Assembly (NCBI GenBank): GCA_016718035.1
Contig: JADKEK010000003.1
Span: 293,501 to 357,500 of the forward strand
Source: Bacteroidota bacterium
Lineage (GTDB): Bacteria > Bacteroidota > Bacteroidia > Chitinophagales > BACL12
Length of the DNA: 64,000 bases
Direction of reading: 5' to 3'
Shown here in pieces: positions 16,927 through 26,340 of the stretch. The translations under genes were made by a program, and so were the position numbers. Positions within the stretch are counted from its first letter, which is position 1; every line of letters starts with the position of its first letter. A model generated the notes under the pieces. That model ran no database searches and was not told the origin of the DNA. It saw nothing but the letters and a program-made list of their open reading frames with translations.

Positions 16927-19900
16927 CTACTTCGAATTAAATTCACTACTGCTTTGTCTCCACTCTTGGGGGGTTATTCCAAATTCCTGTTTAAATACGC
17001 GGGTAAAATATCCCGGATCATTATACCCACATTCTAAAGCTACTGTGGCAATACTCAACGAATGATTAGTCAGTAATTCTTTTGATTTATTCAATCGTAC
17101 AATACGGATAAATTTATTGGGGGAACAATCGATGAGCGCATATAATTTTCGATGCAATTGGGAGTGGCTCATAAATAATAACTTACACAATTGCTCCACA
17201 CTGAATGTATAATTATTAAAATTTGCTTCTATTATTTCTCTTACCTTTATTACAAATTCATGTTCAGCTTTTTCTTCAATACTGATTTCCGGGTTTTCTT
17301 TTTTGTGCGTTTCATTTGGTGATAATATACCAATCTGTTTGCGGTAATACTGTTGCAGGTTTTTGCGCAATTCTAATAATTTTTTGATACGCAATAAGAG
17401 CTCTTCTTTATGAAATGGTTTTTGCAAATACACATCCGCTCCACTTTCTAACCCTTCTAACTTACTTTGAATATCTGCTTTAGCAGTTAAAATAATAACA
17501 GGGATATGGCTAGTGCGCTCATCCAGTCTCAGTTTTTTCACCATTTCAAAGCCATCTACATAAGGCATCATCACATCGGTAATAATAATATCAGGTATTT
17601 TTTCTATTGCTATGTCAAAACCTTCTCTCCCATCTCTTCCAACCAACAACCTGTAATCGGTCAAACATCCTGCTGTATAACCCACCACATCTTCATTATC
17701 TTCCACCAGCAAAATTATAGGGACATTACTGTGGCTTATAGTTTCATTTAGGTGATGTATTTGTATTTTTTCATCAGTATGCGCCTTTACATTTTTTTCA
17801 TCCTGAGCAGGTATTATAGTTTGTGACGAATCAATTAAATCTGATTTTGTCATGGGGATACGGATAATAAATTCTGTTCCCTTATTTGCACCAACCGGCG
17901 GACTTTTTACACCAATGGTACCATTCATTAATTTTATTAATTCCTTCGTGAGGGCAAGACCAATACCTGTACCTTCTGCTTTTCGTGTATGACTGTTATC
18001 TAATTGGGTAAAGCGGTCGAAAATATGTGGAATTTGATTTTCAGGAATACCGATGCCTGTGTCTTTCACTTTTATTTCTACTTCAACCATATTACTATTG
18101 CTAATTGGCTGATACGAAACACTCACATAAATATTGCCATTTTCGGGTGTAAATTTTAATGCATTTGAAAACAAATTAGTAATAATCTGTCTTGTTTTTT
18201 CCGCATCAAATTCTACCTGAAGTACATCTGCATTTGCCAAAAAGTGAAATTGTTTTTGCTGAGCTGATGCCAGCGACTGAAATGATTCTACGATATATCT
18301 TAAATAAGCAATGAAATCGCCATTGCGCAAATTCAGTATCATTTTACCGCTTTCCAATTTCGAAAGATCCAGCATTTCATTTACTAACTTCAACAAATTT
18401 TCTCCATTTCGAAGAATCATGTCCACACCTTTATCTAAAAATTTATCAGGTTCATTTTTAACCTGGTTAGCCATACCAAGAATAACAGTGAGTGGTGTTC
18501 GAAACTCATGTGTAATATTGGTGTAGAGTTGTGTTTTTACGGCATCTAATTCTTTAATTCTTATGGCTTCCTGCTGTTCAAAATTTAATTGCGCTTGTAA
18601 TTTTGCTTTATTTAATCTGAATTTAAAATAACTTCCAATACCTATTGCAACTATTAAAATATATAACGTATAAGCCCACCAGGTTTGCCACCAGGGTGGA
18701 AGAATAACAACATCTAATTCCACAATTTTACTACTCCACTCACCCTTACTATTACTTCCCTGCACCTTAAAAGTGTAATTTCCTGACGGCAGATGCACAT
18801 AGGTTGCTGTTCGCCGGTTACCGCTTTCTACCCAGCCATCATCTACACCTTCTAATTTATATCTGTATTTATTTTGCCCCGGGGCAGTAAAATCAAGCGA
18901 TGAAAATTCAAGTGTTACAATATCCTGTTTATAGTTGAGTGTAATGCCTTGCACAAATTCTATACTTTGCTGCATGACTCCGCTTTCGTCGTCCGGTAAA
19001 ATTTCCTTGTTACCTAACAGTATTTTTGTAATAAAAACGTTTGGTATAAATCCTTTCTGCAATACAACGGCAGGATCAAAAATATTTAATCCATTTACAC
19101 CACCAAAAGCTAAATATCCATTTTTCAGTTTGGTGTAAGCATTGGTATTAAATTCATCTTCCTGTAATCCCGCGGCTTTGGTAAAATGCCTGAATTGCCA
19201 GCCACTGCTTACTTTATTTGCATTCTTCAGTAAACAAAAAATACCATTGTTGGTACTCCCCCAAATATTACCTTCTGCATCTGATAAAATGCCATACACC
19301 ACATTATTACATAAACCCTCTTTAGTAGTAATATGTAAAAATGTATTTGAGCGTTTATCTAACCTGTTTAATCCACCACCTTTTGTAGCAACCCATAAAA
19401 TATTTTTATCAGCAGCGTCATCCATCATACTTGAAACATGGCTATAACTTAAGGCTTTGATATCATCAGGATTAGTATTATACCATCTTACCTGAGTTTT
19501 AGCAGGCGCGTTAAATTCAAAGTTAACTTTTGCCAAGCCCGTTTCAGTTCCTGCCCAAATAGTGCCATCTGCATCTTCGTATAATGCCGTTATTTGTGCA
19601 CCTTTTAGCATAGGATTAATTAGGTCAGTATTTATGGAAACAATTTTACCCTCTGCTGTTTCAGGATTTAATACATACATATTTCCGCCAAAACCAACAA
19701 ACCAGATATACCCTTTGCTATCTTCCATTTTCGGCTCCGTGATTAATTTCGCTATGGCTGCATTAATCTTGTAAGATTTTACTGCTCCTGTTGCAGGGTT
19801 GATGTTTTCAATTGCGTCTACAAGGCCTTCATTTAGGCCACTTCTTTTTTTGCGGAAACCCCAAATCGTTTGATCATTTCCAACAATAAATTCATAATTT

Positions 19901-21069
19901 TTAAAAAATAATTTGTCTTTTTCTGTTGTAATTAATTTTAAGTTGGCATCAAACTTTTTAATTTCCCCCCAACCGACAGCATAGGTCTGATTATTTGGCA
20001 GTTCCACTATTTTGCGAACACTGAATCCGGAGCCAATATGATTAAATTGTTCGGTATCGGTTGTATACTTTCTAACGCCATAACCATTCGTTCCTACCCA
20101 CACAATGCCTGTGCGGTCCTTATAAAATTTTGTAGGTGTTATATTCGAAAAACTGTAAAGGCGGCATTTTTCCGGATCTAGCGGCTTTCCTTTCGTCCAG
20201 TTTTTAGTATCATAAATTTCTAATTTGGCTGAATCAGTAATGCCCAGCCACAATCTGTTTTTATCCGCTTCAAGCAAAAAAAACGTGCCGTGTCCATTGG
20301 CTATATGTTTTGAAAATAAAGGATATAATTCTGTGTCTTCAATTTTACTGAAAAACATATCGTTAGTCCAAACTTCACCTGTTGCTTCAGTATACGTTTG
20401 GCCAAAATTCACTTTCTCTTTTCGCATAATAAGTGAACTGTTACCCGGAATAAATTCATACAGGATATTATCTGCTAAAAGCCAGACTTTTCCATGTTTA
20501 TCTTTAAATAAATGGGTGGCATTGTGCACTTCAGGCGTTTTCAAACGAACAATTTCCGGGGCAAGGTCTTTGGCGAGGAATTCGTCAGGTAAGGTTATAA
20601 GGTGAATACTTTCTTCCTCAGGCATTACTAAAAAACGCCCGTCATTTAATTCGATAATGGGTAATGAGATTTTATCATCTGCAAGGCTGTTTTCATTTTT
20701 GGGGTCGTGCATGATGCGTCGAAAATTATCCTTGTTTTTATCATAAATATTTATCCCATTATCCGTAATTGCCCAAATTCTCCCCTTGCTGTCTTCATAC
20801 AAATGATGCACGGTGTTGTTGCTTATTGAATTGGGGTCATATATATTATAGGTGTATTCTTTAAAAGTGTATCCATCGTAGCGGTTGAGACCATCCTTAG
20901 TTCCGAACCACATAAAACCATCCCTATCCTGAATAATATCATGAATGTACCCTTGCGATAAGCCCTGCGAGGTTGTAAGCCAATCATATTTCAGCTGCGC
21001 ATGAAGGGGCTTTAAAAGACTACAGAGCAAAAGGGTGAATAAAAGGTTGACTTTCATATAAGGCCGCAA
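16927..21069 (-). CDS. Hybrid two-component sensor/regulator (HTCS) with AraC output
   Basis: This is a one-protein signalling system of 1380 residues. After a signal peptide come two-component-regulator propeller repeats (IIQDRDGFMWFGTKDGLNRYDG and later copies to about residue 690), a Y_Y_Y domain (about 725-790), one membrane helix (about 795-812), a histidine kinase with phospho-His near 853 (ITHEFRTPLTVIL) and ATPase motifs (KDTGIGIP, GTGIGLAL), a receiver domain with its Asp near 1165 (TDVMMPYVDG), and an AraC-type helix-turn-helix from about 1275 (GYNDPGYFTRVFKQEFG). Such proteins sense a periplasmic ligand, often a glycan fragment, and activate nearby genes. It is divergent from the secreted protein and MFS genes, its probable targets; no SusC/SusD pair is nearby. 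Confidence 0.95.
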   Translation of the reverse strand: MRPYMKVNLLFTLLLCSLLKPLHAQLKYDWLTTSQGLSQGYIHDIIQDRDGFMWFGTKDGLNRYDGYTFKEYTYNIYDPNSISNNTVHHLYEDSKGRIWAITDNGINIYDKNKDNFRRIMHDPKNENSLADDKISLPIIELNDGRFLVMPEEESIHLITLPDEFLAKDLAPEIVRLKTPEVHNATHLFKDKHGKVWLLADNILYEFIPGNSSLIMRKEKVNFGQTYTEATGEVWTNDMFFSKIEDTELYPLFSKHIANGHGTFFLLEADKNRLWLGITDSAKLEIYDTKNWTKGKPLDPEKCRLYSFSNITPTKFYKDRTGIVWVGTNGYGVRKYTTDTEQFNHIGSGFSVRKIVELPNNQTYAVGWGEIKKFDANLKLITTEKDKLFFKNYEFIVGNDQTIWGFRKKRSGLNEGLVDAIENINPATGAVKSYKINAAIAKLITEPKMEDSKGYIWFVGFGGNMYVLNPETAEGKIVSINTDLINPMLKGAQITALYEDADGTIWAGTETGLAKVNFEFNAPAKTQVRWYNTNPDDIKALSYSHVSSMMDDAADKNILWVATKGGGLNRLDKRSNTFLHITTKEGLCNNVVYGILSDAEGNIWGSTNNGIFCLLKNANKVSSGWQFRHFTKAAGLQEDEFNTNAYTKLKNGYLAFGGVNGLNIFDPAVVLQKGFIPNVFITKILLGNKEILPDDESGVMQQSIEFVQGITLNYKQDIVTLEFSSLDFTAPGQNKYRYKLEGVDDGWVESGNRRTATYVHLPSGNYTFKVQGSNSKGEWSSKIVELDVVILPPWWQTWWAYTLYILIVAIGIGSYFKFRLNKAKLQAQLNFEQQEAIRIKELDAVKTQLYTNITHEFRTPLTVILGMANQVKNEPDKFLDKGVDMILRNGENLLKLVNEMLDLSKLESGKMILNLRNGDFIAYLRYIVESFQSLASAQQKQFHFLANADVLQVEFDAEKTRQIITNLFSNALKFTPENGNIYVSVSYQPISNSNMVEVEIKVKDTGIGIPENQIPHIFDRFTQLDNSHTRKAEGTGIGLALTKELIKLMNGTIGVKSPPVGANKGTEFIIRIPMTKSDLIDSSQTIIPAQDEKNVKAHTDEKIQIHHLNETISHSNVPIILLVEDNEDVVGYTAGCLTDYRLLVGRDGREGFDIAIEKIPDIIITDVMMPYVDGFEMVKKLRLDERTSHIPVIILTAKADIQSKLEGLESGADVYLQKPFHKEELLLRIKKLLELRKNLQQYYRKQIGILSPNETHKKENPEISIEEKAEHEFVIKVREIIEANFNNYTFSVEQLCKLLFMSHSQLHRKLYALIDCSPNKFIRIVRLNKSKELLTNHSLSIATVALECGYNDPGYFTRVFKQEFGITPQEWRQSSSEFNSK

Positions 21070-21305
21070 CTTTTGTCAATAAAGGTAAATTCAAAACGCA
21101 ATTATTTACACTTCCTGAATACAAAATTGCCAAAGGATTTAAAATATGGTGATTTTGTCCTATTGTTGGGCCATTTGTCCCATTCTTTGCACGATAAATT
21201 CAGTTTTTTGGTTAATCCATGCGCATGAAAAATGCCTGTATGGTGGAATTTTGGAGGATTAATTTATGATTGCTATTTAAACATTAACCACAAAATCAAA
21301 AGACA

Positions 21306-22049
21306 ATGAAAATCAAATTTAACCCAAAGCCACTTGCTTTGTATCTGCTTATTATGGTAATGCCACTTTGGAGTATGGCACAAACCAAAAATGTAATATC
21401 TACACACCGGGTATTTCCAAAAATTGATAAAGTGCTCGAATTTGAACAAGCACTTGCCAACCATGCTCAAAAATATCATTCAGGTGATGCAGCCTGGAGG
21501 GTTTTTGCAATTCAGACAGGTCCTGATATGGGTGGATACCATATTACTGAAGGACCAAAAACATGGGAAAGTGAAGATGCCAGAGGTGACCTTGGTGCTG
21601 CCCATATGGAAGATTGGCACAAAAACGTTGCAATTTATTTAACTGACAAACAATCAGCAGGTTATTATGAATTTATTGATTCACTAAGTTCAGTTGCTAT
21701 TGGTGATGTTACAGATAAAATAAATGTTACCAATGTGTATCCGAAAGCGGGTCAAAGCGATAATGTTATGCTCATGATTAAAAAATTACAAAAAACTTGG
21801 GAAGCTTCCGGGGCTTCGGTTGCAGTGTATAAATCAAACTCTTCAGGACAATTTCATTATTTAATTGTTACAAGGTATAAAGAAGGTTTAAAAGAAAAGA
21901 CTCCCGGTTTCCGCAAACCATTTAAAGAGACGTATGAAGCCGTAAACGGACAAGGATCATACGCACAATATCAGAAAGACTTAGCGGAATATATTGATAA
22001 GAGCTGGAGCGAATTACTTTTTTTGCAAAAGGATATGAGCTCAAAATAA
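21306..22049 (+). CDS. Secreted protein of unknown function
   Basis: The 247-residue protein has a signal peptide (residues 1-25, ending WSMAQ). The mature part appears to contain two related alpha/beta segments: VISTHRVFPKIDKVLEFEQAL and later VTNVYPKAGQSDNVMLMIKKLQ, each followed by a strand pattern (WRVFAIQTGPDMGGYHIT; VAVYKSNSSGQFHYLIV). That is compatible with a duplicated dimeric alpha/beta-barrel (antibiotic-biosynthesis-monooxygenase-like) fold, but this is inference. It is the first gene divergent from the HTCS regulator. Confidence 0.75.
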   Translation: MKIKFNPKPLALYLLIMVMPLWSMAQTKNVISTHRVFPKIDKVLEFEQALANHAQKYHSGDAAWRVFAIQTGPDMGGYHITEGPKTWESEDARGDLGAAHMEDWHKNVAIYLTDKQSAGYYEFIDSLSSVAIGDVTDKINVTNVYPKAGQSDNVMLMIKKLQKTWEASGASVAVYKSNSSGQFHYLIVTRYKEGLKEKTPGFRKPFKETYEAVNGQGSYAQYQKDLAEYIDKSWSELLFLQKDMSSK

Positions 22050-22084
22050 TATAGAATCATTTATTAATTAACAACACTTCAAAA

Positions 22085-22113
22085 GGGAAGAGTAATAATT
22101 TGTTGCTCTTCCC
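22085..22113 (+). terminator. Hairpin between the secreted protein and MFS genes
   Basis: GGGAAGAG (22085-22092) and CTCTTCCC (22106-22113) form a perfect 8-bp stem, followed by CAATTTCAAATTTT rather than a pure T-run. It could be a partial terminator lowering MFS expression relative to the upstream gene. Confidence 0.5.
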
Positions 22114-22139
22114 AATTTCAAATTTTCAACGCGCATATT

Positions 22140-23510
22140 ATGCAAACCACCTTGACAATTCAGCAAAGGAAAAAAAACATTTTTCCGGCACTCTCGGAAA
22201 ATAAAATACTCCGATATTTCAATTTTGTAGCCTTATATTTTGCACAAGGTATTCCTGAAGGAATGCTTGCTTTGGGTATACCCGCTTGGATGGCTATGAA
22301 TGGAAAAACACCGGGCGAAATTTCTGCATTTGCTATCATTATAGTTTTGCCGTGGAGTTTTAAATTTATTGCGGCTCCGTTGATGGATAGGTATACCTAT
22401 TTGCCAATGGGAAGAAAACGACCATGGGTACTTGTTGGGCAACTGGGTTTGGTGCTCAGTTGTATTAATATGGCTTTTGTTCCTGACCCTTTAAACAATT
22501 TAAATCAATTAATGATAGCTGCATTTTTTGTTTCTTGCTTTGGTGCTTTTCAGGATATTGCAACAGATGGCATGGCAGTTGACTTAATACCCGGAGATCA
22601 ACAGGCAAAAGCTAATGGTTTAATGTGGGGGTCAAAAGTGATTGGCATATCTGTTTCACTTGCAGCATGTAGTTTAATTTTAAATATCTATGACTTTAAG
22701 ACTGCTATGCTTTCTGTGGCAGTTGCTATCGGAATAATCATGTTAGTTCCTGCATTTTTAAGAGAAAGAAATGGCGAAAAATTAGCTCCATGGTCAAAGG
22801 GTAAGGCTTCCTCAGAAACGAAAAATTTGCAACTGAATAACTGGCAGGCCCTTTTCAAATCATTATATAAAGTATTTACATTGCGTAATTCTTTACTCAT
22901 TGCATTAATGTTATTTATTTGTCAGGGTGCCACAAAATATATGGGTACTATACTTCCGATATTTACCGTTAAAGAATTGGGGTGGACAAATATTGAGTAT
23001 TCTAATTATTATGCTTCTGCAAAACTCATCGGTGGAATTTTGGGAATGATTATCGGCGGAATACTCATTGATAAATACGGTAAAAAACAAATGATCAATA
23101 TTTACTTTTTCAGCTTTATACTCTTCATTTCTTTCTTTTCCTTTTCTACAATGTATTGGGCAGATAAAAATTTTGTATTTGCATTTATGATTGTTCAAAA
23201 TACCATTTTTACTTTAAATAGTATCGCCGTTTTTGCTGTTGCCATGCAATGCTGCTGGAAAAAGATTTCAGCGAGCCAGTTTACATTATATATGACTATT
23301 GCCAATATGGGGCAAATGACATTTGCATCGTTTATCGGTCCGATGACAGACAATTTTAACTGGCAAATTTCACTTTTTGTATTTGCAGGTTTTATTGCAA
23401 TGGCTTGGATCGTATTACAATTTGTAAATATTGATAAACAAATACAACAGGTGAAGCACCTTGACAAAAGCGACTTGGAGAACGAAGAGAAAGTTGCTAA
23501 GGTAGCATAA
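22140..23510 (+). CDS. MFS transporter, AmpG/SLC33-like
   Basis: This is a 456-residue polytopic inner-membrane protein with about 12 helices. The N-terminal YFAQGIPEGMLALGIPAWM and the loop MDRYTYLPMGRKRPWVLVGQ follow the major-facilitator signature as seen in AmpG/acetyl-CoA-transporter relatives. FQDIATDGMAVDLI is typical of this subgroup. The C-terminal half repeats the pattern (GGILGMIIGGILIDKYGKKQ). The substrate is unknown; muropeptides or small sugars are family guesses. It is 90 bases after the secreted-protein gene and likely under the same HTCS control. Confidence 0.85.
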   Translation: MQTTLTIQQRKKNIFPALSENKILRYFNFVALYFAQGIPEGMLALGIPAWMAMNGKTPGEISAFAIIIVLPWSFKFIAAPLMDRYTYLPMGRKRPWVLVGQLGLVLSCINMAFVPDPLNNLNQLMIAAFFVSCFGAFQDIATDGMAVDLIPGDQQAKANGLMWGSKVIGISVSLAACSLILNIYDFKTAMLSVAVAIGIIMLVPAFLRERNGEKLAPWSKGKASSETKNLQLNNWQALFKSLYKVFTLRNSLLIALMLFICQGATKYMGTILPIFTVKELGWTNIEYSNYYASAKLIGGILGMIIGGILIDKYGKKQMINIYFFSFILFISFFSFSTMYWADKNFVFAFMIVQNTIFTLNSIAVFAVAMQCCWKKISASQFTLYMTIANMGQMTFASFIGPMTDNFNWQISLFVFAGFIAMAWIVLQFVNIDKQIQQVKHLDKSDLENEEKVAKVA

Positions 23511-23589
23511 ATTTGAACCATACACAGGGCCCAACTCTCTATTGTTTTTATTAGCAATAACTAGAGCAGAAGCTTTATATAAAAGTCAA

Positions 23590-23623
23590 ACATTTATTGC
23601 ATTAAACCAAATGCAATAAATGT
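23590..23623 (+). terminator. Perfect 14-bp hairpin downstream of the MFS gene
   Basis: ACATTTATTGCATT (23590-23603) and AATGCAATAAATGT (23610-23623) pair perfectly around AAACCA, about 80 bases after the MFS stop. There is no clear T-run, so its role as terminator is inferred from place and strength. Confidence 0.5.
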
Positions 23624-23734
23624 ATTGTTAAAATCCGATGGCGTTTGTCGCCGATTGCATAGTGACATAGCAACAACATGGGCTTTGCATGATAAATAAG
23701 TCAACCCCTGTTTTGGTCTCATGAAAATATCCGG

Positions 23735-23790
23735 GCTTCGAGTTGTCGTGGAGTCTTTGACTCCAGACGCCACCCCGGTCTCCAGACCGG
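23735..23790. repeat. GTCG-headed double hairpin repeat, copy A
   Basis: First of five copies of a ~55-bp repeat. Its core is GTCG, a hairpin GGAGTC-TTT-GACTCC, a short link, then a second hairpin CCGGTCT-CC-AGACCGG. Copies B-E lie at 24162, 24427, 26394 and 26661, all in the same orientation. Confidence 0.85.
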
Positions 23791-23852
23791 TTGAGTATTT
23801 TTTGGATTAAGTGTTTGTTTTGTCATTTATGGATATTTTTTACATTTTGAGT

Positions 23853-24078
23853 AAAATAATGTCACCCCTAAAGGGGTTTGGTTTCCTGTTGTTTTAGCAC
23901 TTAAAATAATGTCACCCATAAAGGGGTTTGGTTTCCTGTTGTTTTAGCACTTAAAATAATATCACCCCTAAAGGGGTTTGGTTTCCTGGCGTTTTAGTAC
24001 TTAAAATAATGTCACCCCTAAAGGGGTTTGGTTTCTTGGCGTTTTAGTACTTAAAATAATATCACCCCTAAAGGGGTT
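23853..24078. repeat. 50-bp tandem array with CCCCTAAAGGGG hairpins
   Basis: There are four full and one partial units with period exactly 50; the RTCACC core begins at 23861, 23911, 23961, 24011 and 24061. Each has the hairpin CCCC-TAAA-GGGG, then TTTGGTTTCCTG, GTTTTAG and an ACTTAAAATAAT join. Only a few substitutions separate the copies (one unit has CCCATAAAGGGG, breaking one pair). The whole period is conserved, so these are not repeats with variable spacers. Confidence 0.9.
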
Positions 24079-24161
24079 AAATTATCGGTGATAAGATATA
24101 TTATTAATAAAAAAATCCTTTCTAAAATTATAAGCCAAATTTTGTGTGTGGTTGCAGCCAA

Positions 24162-24482
24162 CTTCGAGTTGCCGTGGAGTCTCCGACTCCAGATGTAAAC
24201 CAAGTCACCAAACCGATTGATATTTGCTTCGAATGAGTTTTTCGTCCTTCTGTCGCAGACGCTGTTTTGAGCTAGCAGTACAATCTAAGCCATTTCAACT
24301 TTAACTTAAATACATTTTTAATAACCAATATGTATTCACGTCGTCGCAAGTCAGAAACTTTGCGACAGCAGGAGCTTCGAATTATAATTATACCAAATCA
24401 TGTTCTAGCTACCACAAAACTTCAAGGCTTCAAGTTGTCGTGGAGTCTTTGACTCCAGACGCCACCCCGGTCTCCAGACCGG
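24162..24482. repeat. Composite direct repeat, left copy
   Basis: About 321 bases made of hairpin repeat B (24162-24194), a middle part from 24244 with CTGTCGCAGACGCTG and the hairpin GTCGC...GCGAC (24343-24366), a link starting GCTTCGAATT (24373), and hairpin repeat C (24427-24482). The block from 24244 to 24482 aligns with 26478 to 26716 at a constant offset of 2234, so the two copies have the same length. It lies about 90 bases beyond the 3' end of the metallopeptidase gene. Confidence 0.88.
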
Positions 24483-24572
24483 TGTATGAAATTTAATTAA
24501 TCGATTTATTAATAAACATGAAAAACATTATTTACTTAAACCTAACCGAAAGGATTAAAATCTATTTAAATC

Positions 24573-26060
24573 TCAATGACCGACAAACACTTTTTGCGAA
24601 CTCCCATCATTGAATTTAATTATTTGCATGCCATTTGTATTATCATTTATACGCTCACCAAGAAGATTGTATCTTCCAACTTCGTATTTTGTAGACGATG
24701 GATTTATTTCTGCAATTGCATTTACATCACCTTTAGTAATGCGCATTTCGTATGGAAACAATTGAAAGTCGGCATGTGTATCTTCAAATACTTCAGGCAT
24801 GGAAGCAATGATAAAATAAATTTCAGTATCATCAGGTGTCAAACTTAAAGTGAGCGACCCTTCAAAATCATTCATCATATCCAGATTATGAAACGTGGTG
24901 CCAGTTACCGCATTTATTACAACCACCTGTCCCTGAAAATAAGCAGCATCTCCATATACCCCTGTTTCATCTCCGTTAATTTCGAAAGTATAATTTTCGG
25001 TGCTTGAATTATTTAATTTATAAGTATTAAACGACCAGGCATTGGTAGCAACATCCTCGTCCGGGCGAAACCATCCATCGCTACCGGCATCAGTATAAGT
25101 TTGAATAAATTGATGGTCATCATCTTCTTCAGCATATGTATTCCATTCTATTAATGATTTATTTGCCTGCTCTGTTGTAATAAAATCGAAATCGTTTGTC
25201 AACCTGCCTGCAAAATCAATAAAATAGTCACGCAAATTTTCTCCGCCTAATAAATCGTATAAATATTTTTGCGCAAGTTGATCTGTCCCACTGTAAAAAA
25301 TAGACATTAAAGTGCTGTCGTTAATGCCGACATGGTTAGTGAGATAAAAGAAAAATATACCCATGGCATATTGATGAACTGTGCGCTGCCAGTTGTAAGA
25401 ATAATCGGCCGGAAAATTATAAAAGTCGAGCCAAATGGGCACTTCAGGAATTCGCACTAATATTTCTACACCAATAAATGAATATGGGTCATCGGGATAA
25501 CGATAAGTAGCGAACCAATCAGCAGAAGCTTCAACAAACCAACCACCATCATCTGAACTGTAAATTCCCGGTGTAATATCCCACATTCCATGTGATTGAA
25601 AAATATGAAATGTTTCGTGAGCCAGATTTCTAAAATCATAAATCACAAATCCGGGTAGGGTCATAAAAGCATATCCATTAATATCTGCACCAACACCATT
25701 TCCCCAATCCGGATAATTTTCATAAAAATAATCATCAGGTTCTCCGGGGTTATGAATATAAATATTACAATAATACCCATCTAAAACACTAAGCGGGTCC
25801 TGCATACCAATGTTATTGATGCAATAAGAACGAAATGCGGTCATAGTATCCAACATGACGTCAACCTGTTCAGCAAAATCGTAATCTTTATCCCACCAAA
25901 TAATAAAACCACCTCTTGACATTGTGTCACAAGTAGCTAAATTTCCTGCCTCAGAGTTTATTTCATATTGAGCCTTAAGTGTTGATGTCAGCATGCCTAT
26001 CAGGAATATTATAAATGCAAATAATGATTTTATAAGTACTGTCTTTCTGGTGGTATGCAT
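24573..26060 (-). CDS. Secreted HExxH metallopeptidase-like protein with T9SS sorting tail
   Basis: This is a predicted extracellular protein of 495 residues. The start is taken at the ATG giving MHTTRKTVLIK, with a signal peptide ending near LKA-Q31. A zinc-peptidase motif HETFH (148-152) is followed 24 residues later by WFVEASADW with Glu177, the gluzincin pattern HExxH...E. A beta domain follows (about 330-440), and the last ~35 residues (GRYNLLGERIND, then IIKFNDGSSQKVFV) look like a type A T9SS sorting signal. Peptidase activity is inferred from the motif only. The gene is bracketed by ~320-bp direct repeats, and its promoter lies inside the bracket. Confidence 0.8.
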   Translation of the reverse strand: MHTTRKTVLIKSLFAFIIFLIGMLTSTLKAQYEINSEAGNLATCDTMSRGGFIIWWDKDYDFAEQVDVMLDTMTAFRSYCINNIGMQDPLSVLDGYYCNIYIHNPGEPDDYFYENYPDWGNGVGADINGYAFMTLPGFVIYDFRNLAHETFHIFQSHGMWDITPGIYSSDDGGWFVEASADWFATYRYPDDPYSFIGVEILVRIPEVPIWLDFYNFPADYSYNWQRTVHQYAMGIFFFYLTNHVGINDSTLMSIFYSGTDQLAQKYLYDLLGGENLRDYFIDFAGRLTNDFDFITTEQANKSLIEWNTYAEEDDDHQFIQTYTDAGSDGWFRPDEDVATNAWSFNTYKLNNSSTENYTFEINGDETGVYGDAAYFQGQVVVINAVTGTTFHNLDMMNDFEGSLTLSLTPDDTEIYFIIASMPEVFEDTHADFQLFPYEMRITKGDVNAIAEINPSSTKYEVGRYNLLGERINDNTNGMQIIKFNDGSSQKVFVGH

Positions 26061-26112
26061 ATTAGTAGATTTGGTTTTAAATGATTGCAACAACTTGCCA
26101 TAGTTGTCAACA

Positions 26113-26120
26113 CAAATCTA
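26113..26120 (-). promoter_or_regulatory. -7 box of the metallopeptidase gene
   Basis: The minus strand reads TAGATTTG, a full TAnnTTTG match, 53 bases before the chosen ATG at 26060. Transcription would begin near 26107. No clear TTTG at -33. The remaining bases up to 26340 hold nothing else recognisable. Confidence 0.5.
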
Positions 26121-26340
26121 CTCATACAGGCAGAAAATTGTGTTTTATTTATCATAAAATTGTCAATTAATTACTGTAAACCCAAAAATTAAAAGTTAGG
26201 TAACTTTAATCAAACATATAAAAATTCCATAAAATTTTAAATGTAATTGTAGTGTAATTTTTAAAAGGAAGAATTATTAGTTCAACTTATCATAACTAAT
26301 TTTATATAAATCACCAATATATTAAAAACAGGACAAAGTA

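Noticed and set aside
23853..24078. Array of regularly spaced repeats considered as a CRISPR
   Set aside because: The whole 50-bp period is conserved, so there are no variable spacers, and no cas gene is present in the window.
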